Positions 4,414-5,969 of a DNA stretch of 5,969 nt are shown here, in pieces. Source of the stretch: Candidatus Babelota bacterium (GTDB lineage: Bacteria > Babelota > Babeliae > Babelales > JAUPTZ01); assembly GCA_030917105.1 (NCBI GenBank), contig JAUPVI010000065.1, positions 1 to 5,969 of the forward strand, read 5' to 3'. Under the pieces are notes generated by a model. It had not been told where the DNA came from and did not search any database. It was given only the letters and a program-made list of their open reading frames with translations. Positions within the stretch are counted from its first letter, which is position 1. Each line of letters opens with the position of its first letter. A program made the position numbers and the translations under genes.

Positions 4414-5844
4414 TTAGAACGAGGCCATCACTTTGAACCAGCAACCAATCAGCGAAGCAGTTGCCTTGTTAAAGCCGGCAGTAAAGCTGAGTCCACCGCC
4501 AAAAGCGACCGGAAAGCCATAGAATAGTGTGTTATAGCCAACCCCAAAAACACCGCGGCCGCCCACTTGGGCAGGGCTTGTGGCAGCTGAAGCATTGAGC
4601 ATATCGGTGGTCAAGATTCGATGGTTGAGTAGGATTGTTTCGTGTAAATAGGCACTAGTGCTTACGGCGTTAGTAAAGGCAGCGCTGGTGTTATACAGCG
4701 GTGATACGATAGCGTACCTGCCTTCTGGCCAGTTCAAGATAGTAAGACGTTCTTCTTGGCGGGCAAAAAGCTCATACCCTAGGTTAAAAGTAAAACTTTG
4801 CCAGGTGAGAGCGAGCATGCAAGAAACATCGGCAGCGTTTAGTGCGGCGCGATTGACCGGTTGATACAGAACGTTAGGAAGAGGAAAGACTCCGGCTGCG
4901 TTGACTTGAGCGCCAAGTAAGTAGGGCGAGCCATAAGGAATGCTGCCGTCGTCATCAATCAAGCCTAGGAGGCGATTTTCTGAGCCACCAAATATGTACT
5001 GGTAGTTAAACTGAGTGATGAGTTCGGTGGTTAGTCCTTCATACTGGCCTATGGTCGCCCCTGCTTCAACGCCAGCAGTGAATTTGTGGTGGTCGTATGC
5101 TGTGCTGTGATAGTCGAATAAATAGATTTGTGCTGGTTTTTTTTTGAGTGTTATGCCGGCTCCGCCGTAGACGGTGAGGTAGTTGCTTTCGTTTTCTAAT
5201 GCACTATAGCGTAGAGAAACATTCAGCGGGCCACAGACTGTGTGGCGGTGTTTGCCAAATAACCCGTAGCTCAGGGGAGCCTGGATCGGGGTAATTTGTG
5301 AAAAAGTGCCGGAAAAATACCCATCCATTATTTTAGTGCCGCCGGCTTGGGTTAGTATGGCAGTGGTATAGTACAGTGGCATTTGGAATGAGAGTGCTAT
5401 GCCGGGAAAGGAGTTTTTCGCGTCAAAGAACGCGCTGAATGTTGCCCCAACATTGGTAAAATCCGGGGTGAGGGTGAGTGTGGCGCTGCCCTCAGTCGCG
5501 CTGAGTGATGGATTGTGTACGATGGCGCTGTAGGGTAATACACTGGTGCTTTCCTGATTAAAGCGGTCGCTTGCTATTTGAATTGTCTCTGAATCCTTGA
5601 GTGTGAGGTGCCGAGCAATAGCCTCGGTATTGATCGCCTTGTTTACAAACGGCACGATTTGCACGCTCAGACCAATGGGGTTTCCAATGTCGGTAGTGGT
5701 GTGTGTGTGCCAGAGCGCCGTTTCTTGGCAGCGTTGGGCATCAAAGTGCGGTAGTGAGAAATAGGTTTTCCCCCCATATTCCAGCACGGCATGACTGCCT
5801 GCAACGGAAGAAAAAAGGAGGACAATAAGTAATCGTATGTTCAC
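4414..5844 (-). CDS. Putative outer-membrane beta-barrel protein with signal peptide
   Basis: The 476-residue product starts at a GTG (5842-5844) with AGGAG (5852-5856) 7 bases upstream. Residues 1-19 (MNIRLLIVLLFSSVAGSHA) form a classic signal peptide with a signal peptidase I site after S-H-A. The mature part is rich in alternating polar/hydrophobic strands, Gly, Tyr and Phe (for example NFNYQYIF-like and FNLGYELFA segments). It ends SLIGCWFKVMASF, with the terminal Phe that outer-membrane barrels use for BAM recognition. No enzyme motif is visible. The N-terminal style (YGGKTYFSLPHFD) recalls large paralogous families of outer-membrane proteins in Dependentiae, but I cannot name a family with confidence. 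It follows an Ala/Pro-rich gene after 17 bases on the same strand, so the two likely form an operon. A beta-barrel channel or surface protein is inference; an exported envelope protein is near certain. Confidence 0.8.
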   Translation of the reverse strand: MNIRLLIVLLFSSVAGSHAVLEYGGKTYFSLPHFDAQRCQETALWHTHTTTDIGNPIGLSVQIVPFVNKAINTEAIARHLTLKDSETIQIASDRFNQESTSVLPYSAIVHNPSLSATEGSATLTLTPDFTNVGATFSAFFDAKNSFPGIALSFQMPLYYTTAILTQAGGTKIMDGYFSGTFSQITPIQAPLSYGLFGKHRHTVCGPLNVSLRYSALENESNYLTVYGGAGITLKKKPAQIYLFDYHSTAYDHHKFTAGVEAGATIGQYEGLTTELITQFNYQYIFGGSENRLLGLIDDDGSIPYGSPYLLGAQVNAAGVFPLPNVLYQPVNRAALNAADVSCMLALTWQSFTFNLGYELFARQEERLTILNWPEGRYAIVSPLYNTSAAFTNAVSTSAYLHETILLNHRILTTDMLNASAATSPAQVGGRGVFGVGYNTLFYGFPVAFGGGLSFTAGFNKATASLIGCWFKVMASF

Positions 5845-5861
5845 TAAAAATCTCCTGGTTA

Positions 5862-5969
5862 TTATGCCGCCGCTGCTGCTGGGTTAACGCCGGCCGGCGC
5901 AGTCGTTTTTATGACGGCCGGCGACTTGCTCGCGCTGGCGGTATTGCTCACTGCTGTTACGGTAAGTTG
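5862..5969 (-). CDS. C-terminal tail of an Ala/Pro-rich protein (runs off right edge)
   Basis: The minus strand is open for 35 codons from the window edge to a TAA at 5862-5864, which is followed at once by a second TAA. The visible tail is low-complexity (Ser/Ala/Thr-rich, then APAGVNPAAAAA at the end). This resembles a flexible tail or linker and not a catalytic domain. The stop lies just before the AGGAG that serves the barrel gene, a typical operon arrangement. The coding case rests on the open frame, the stop placement and the spacing. A second minus-strand frame is also open for 27 codons here, so the frame is probable but not proven. Nothing identifies its function. Confidence 0.5.
   Translation of the reverse strand, partial: QLTVTAVSNTASASKSPAVIKTTAPAGVNPAAAAA
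5888..5923. repeat. GC-rich 9-bp inverted repeat in the Ala/Pro-rich coding tail
   Basis: CGCCGGCCG (5888-5896) is perfectly complementary to CGGCCGGCG (5915-5923) across an 18-base spacer. Each arm is itself nearly palindromic, so the arms are also near direct repeats, encoding similar Pro-Ala steps in the minus-strand reading frame. There is no adjoining T run, so it is not an ordinary terminator. The simplest explanation is repetitive coding sequence. Confidence 0.45.

Noticed and set aside
5889..5969. Second open minus-strand frame at the right edge (27 codons ending before 5889)
   Set aside because: Its stop is farther from the barrel gene and does not fit the tight operon spacing. The other frame ends directly before the ribosome site. 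Not fully excluded.

Overview
The window looks like a slice of a bacterial chromosome carrying housekeeping genes, from a diderm (outer-membrane) organism with compact, operon-like gene order. Five genes belong to well-known families: frr, tsf, rpmF, plsX and acpP. A GTG-started 476-residue protein with a signal peptide and a C-terminal phenylalanine looks like an outer-membrane beta-barrel. That protein's style, together with the broken-up ribosomal and fatty-acid gene clusters, recalls the Dependentiae (TM6) / Babeliae group of intracellular bacteria. This placement is an impression from memory, not a search result, and I hold it at about even odds.

Layout from left to right. (1) The left edge holds the first 47 codons of a minus-strand exported protein, with its own SD and a TATAAT promoter. 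(2) A hairpin terminator at 220-255 closes a minus-strand translation operon, tsf then frr. (3) A divergent promoter region of about 210 bp separates tsf from rpmF. It includes a strong minus-strand promoter and a structured tsf leader. (4) A plus-strand operon follows: rpmF, plsX, a membrane-anchored TPR-like protein and acpP. It ends at a terminator that appears bidirectional. (5) Converging on it is a minus-strand pair: an Ala/Pro-rich protein (only its C-terminal tail is in the window) followed 17 bases later by the putative outer-membrane barrel.

How the genes work together. tsf and frr supply elongation-factor recharging and ribosome recycling. rpmF-plsX-acpP is a version of the conserved ribosome/lipid cluster: PlsX and ACP act on the same acyl chains at the membrane. 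The usual fabH/fabD/fabG genes between plsX and acpP are missing here, and a TPR-like membrane protein sits in their place. The most striking local event is in plsX. Its reading frame is interrupted by an in-frame TAA exactly at a normally conserved Gln column, yet both halves remain intact and in the same frame.

I saw no tRNA or rRNA gene, CRISPR array, insertion sequence, phage gene or toxin-antitoxin pair. I also see no convincing undescribed multi-gene system. The points worth a second look are the split plsX, the tsf leader stem-loop, the shared terminator loop and the unfamiliar envelope proteins.
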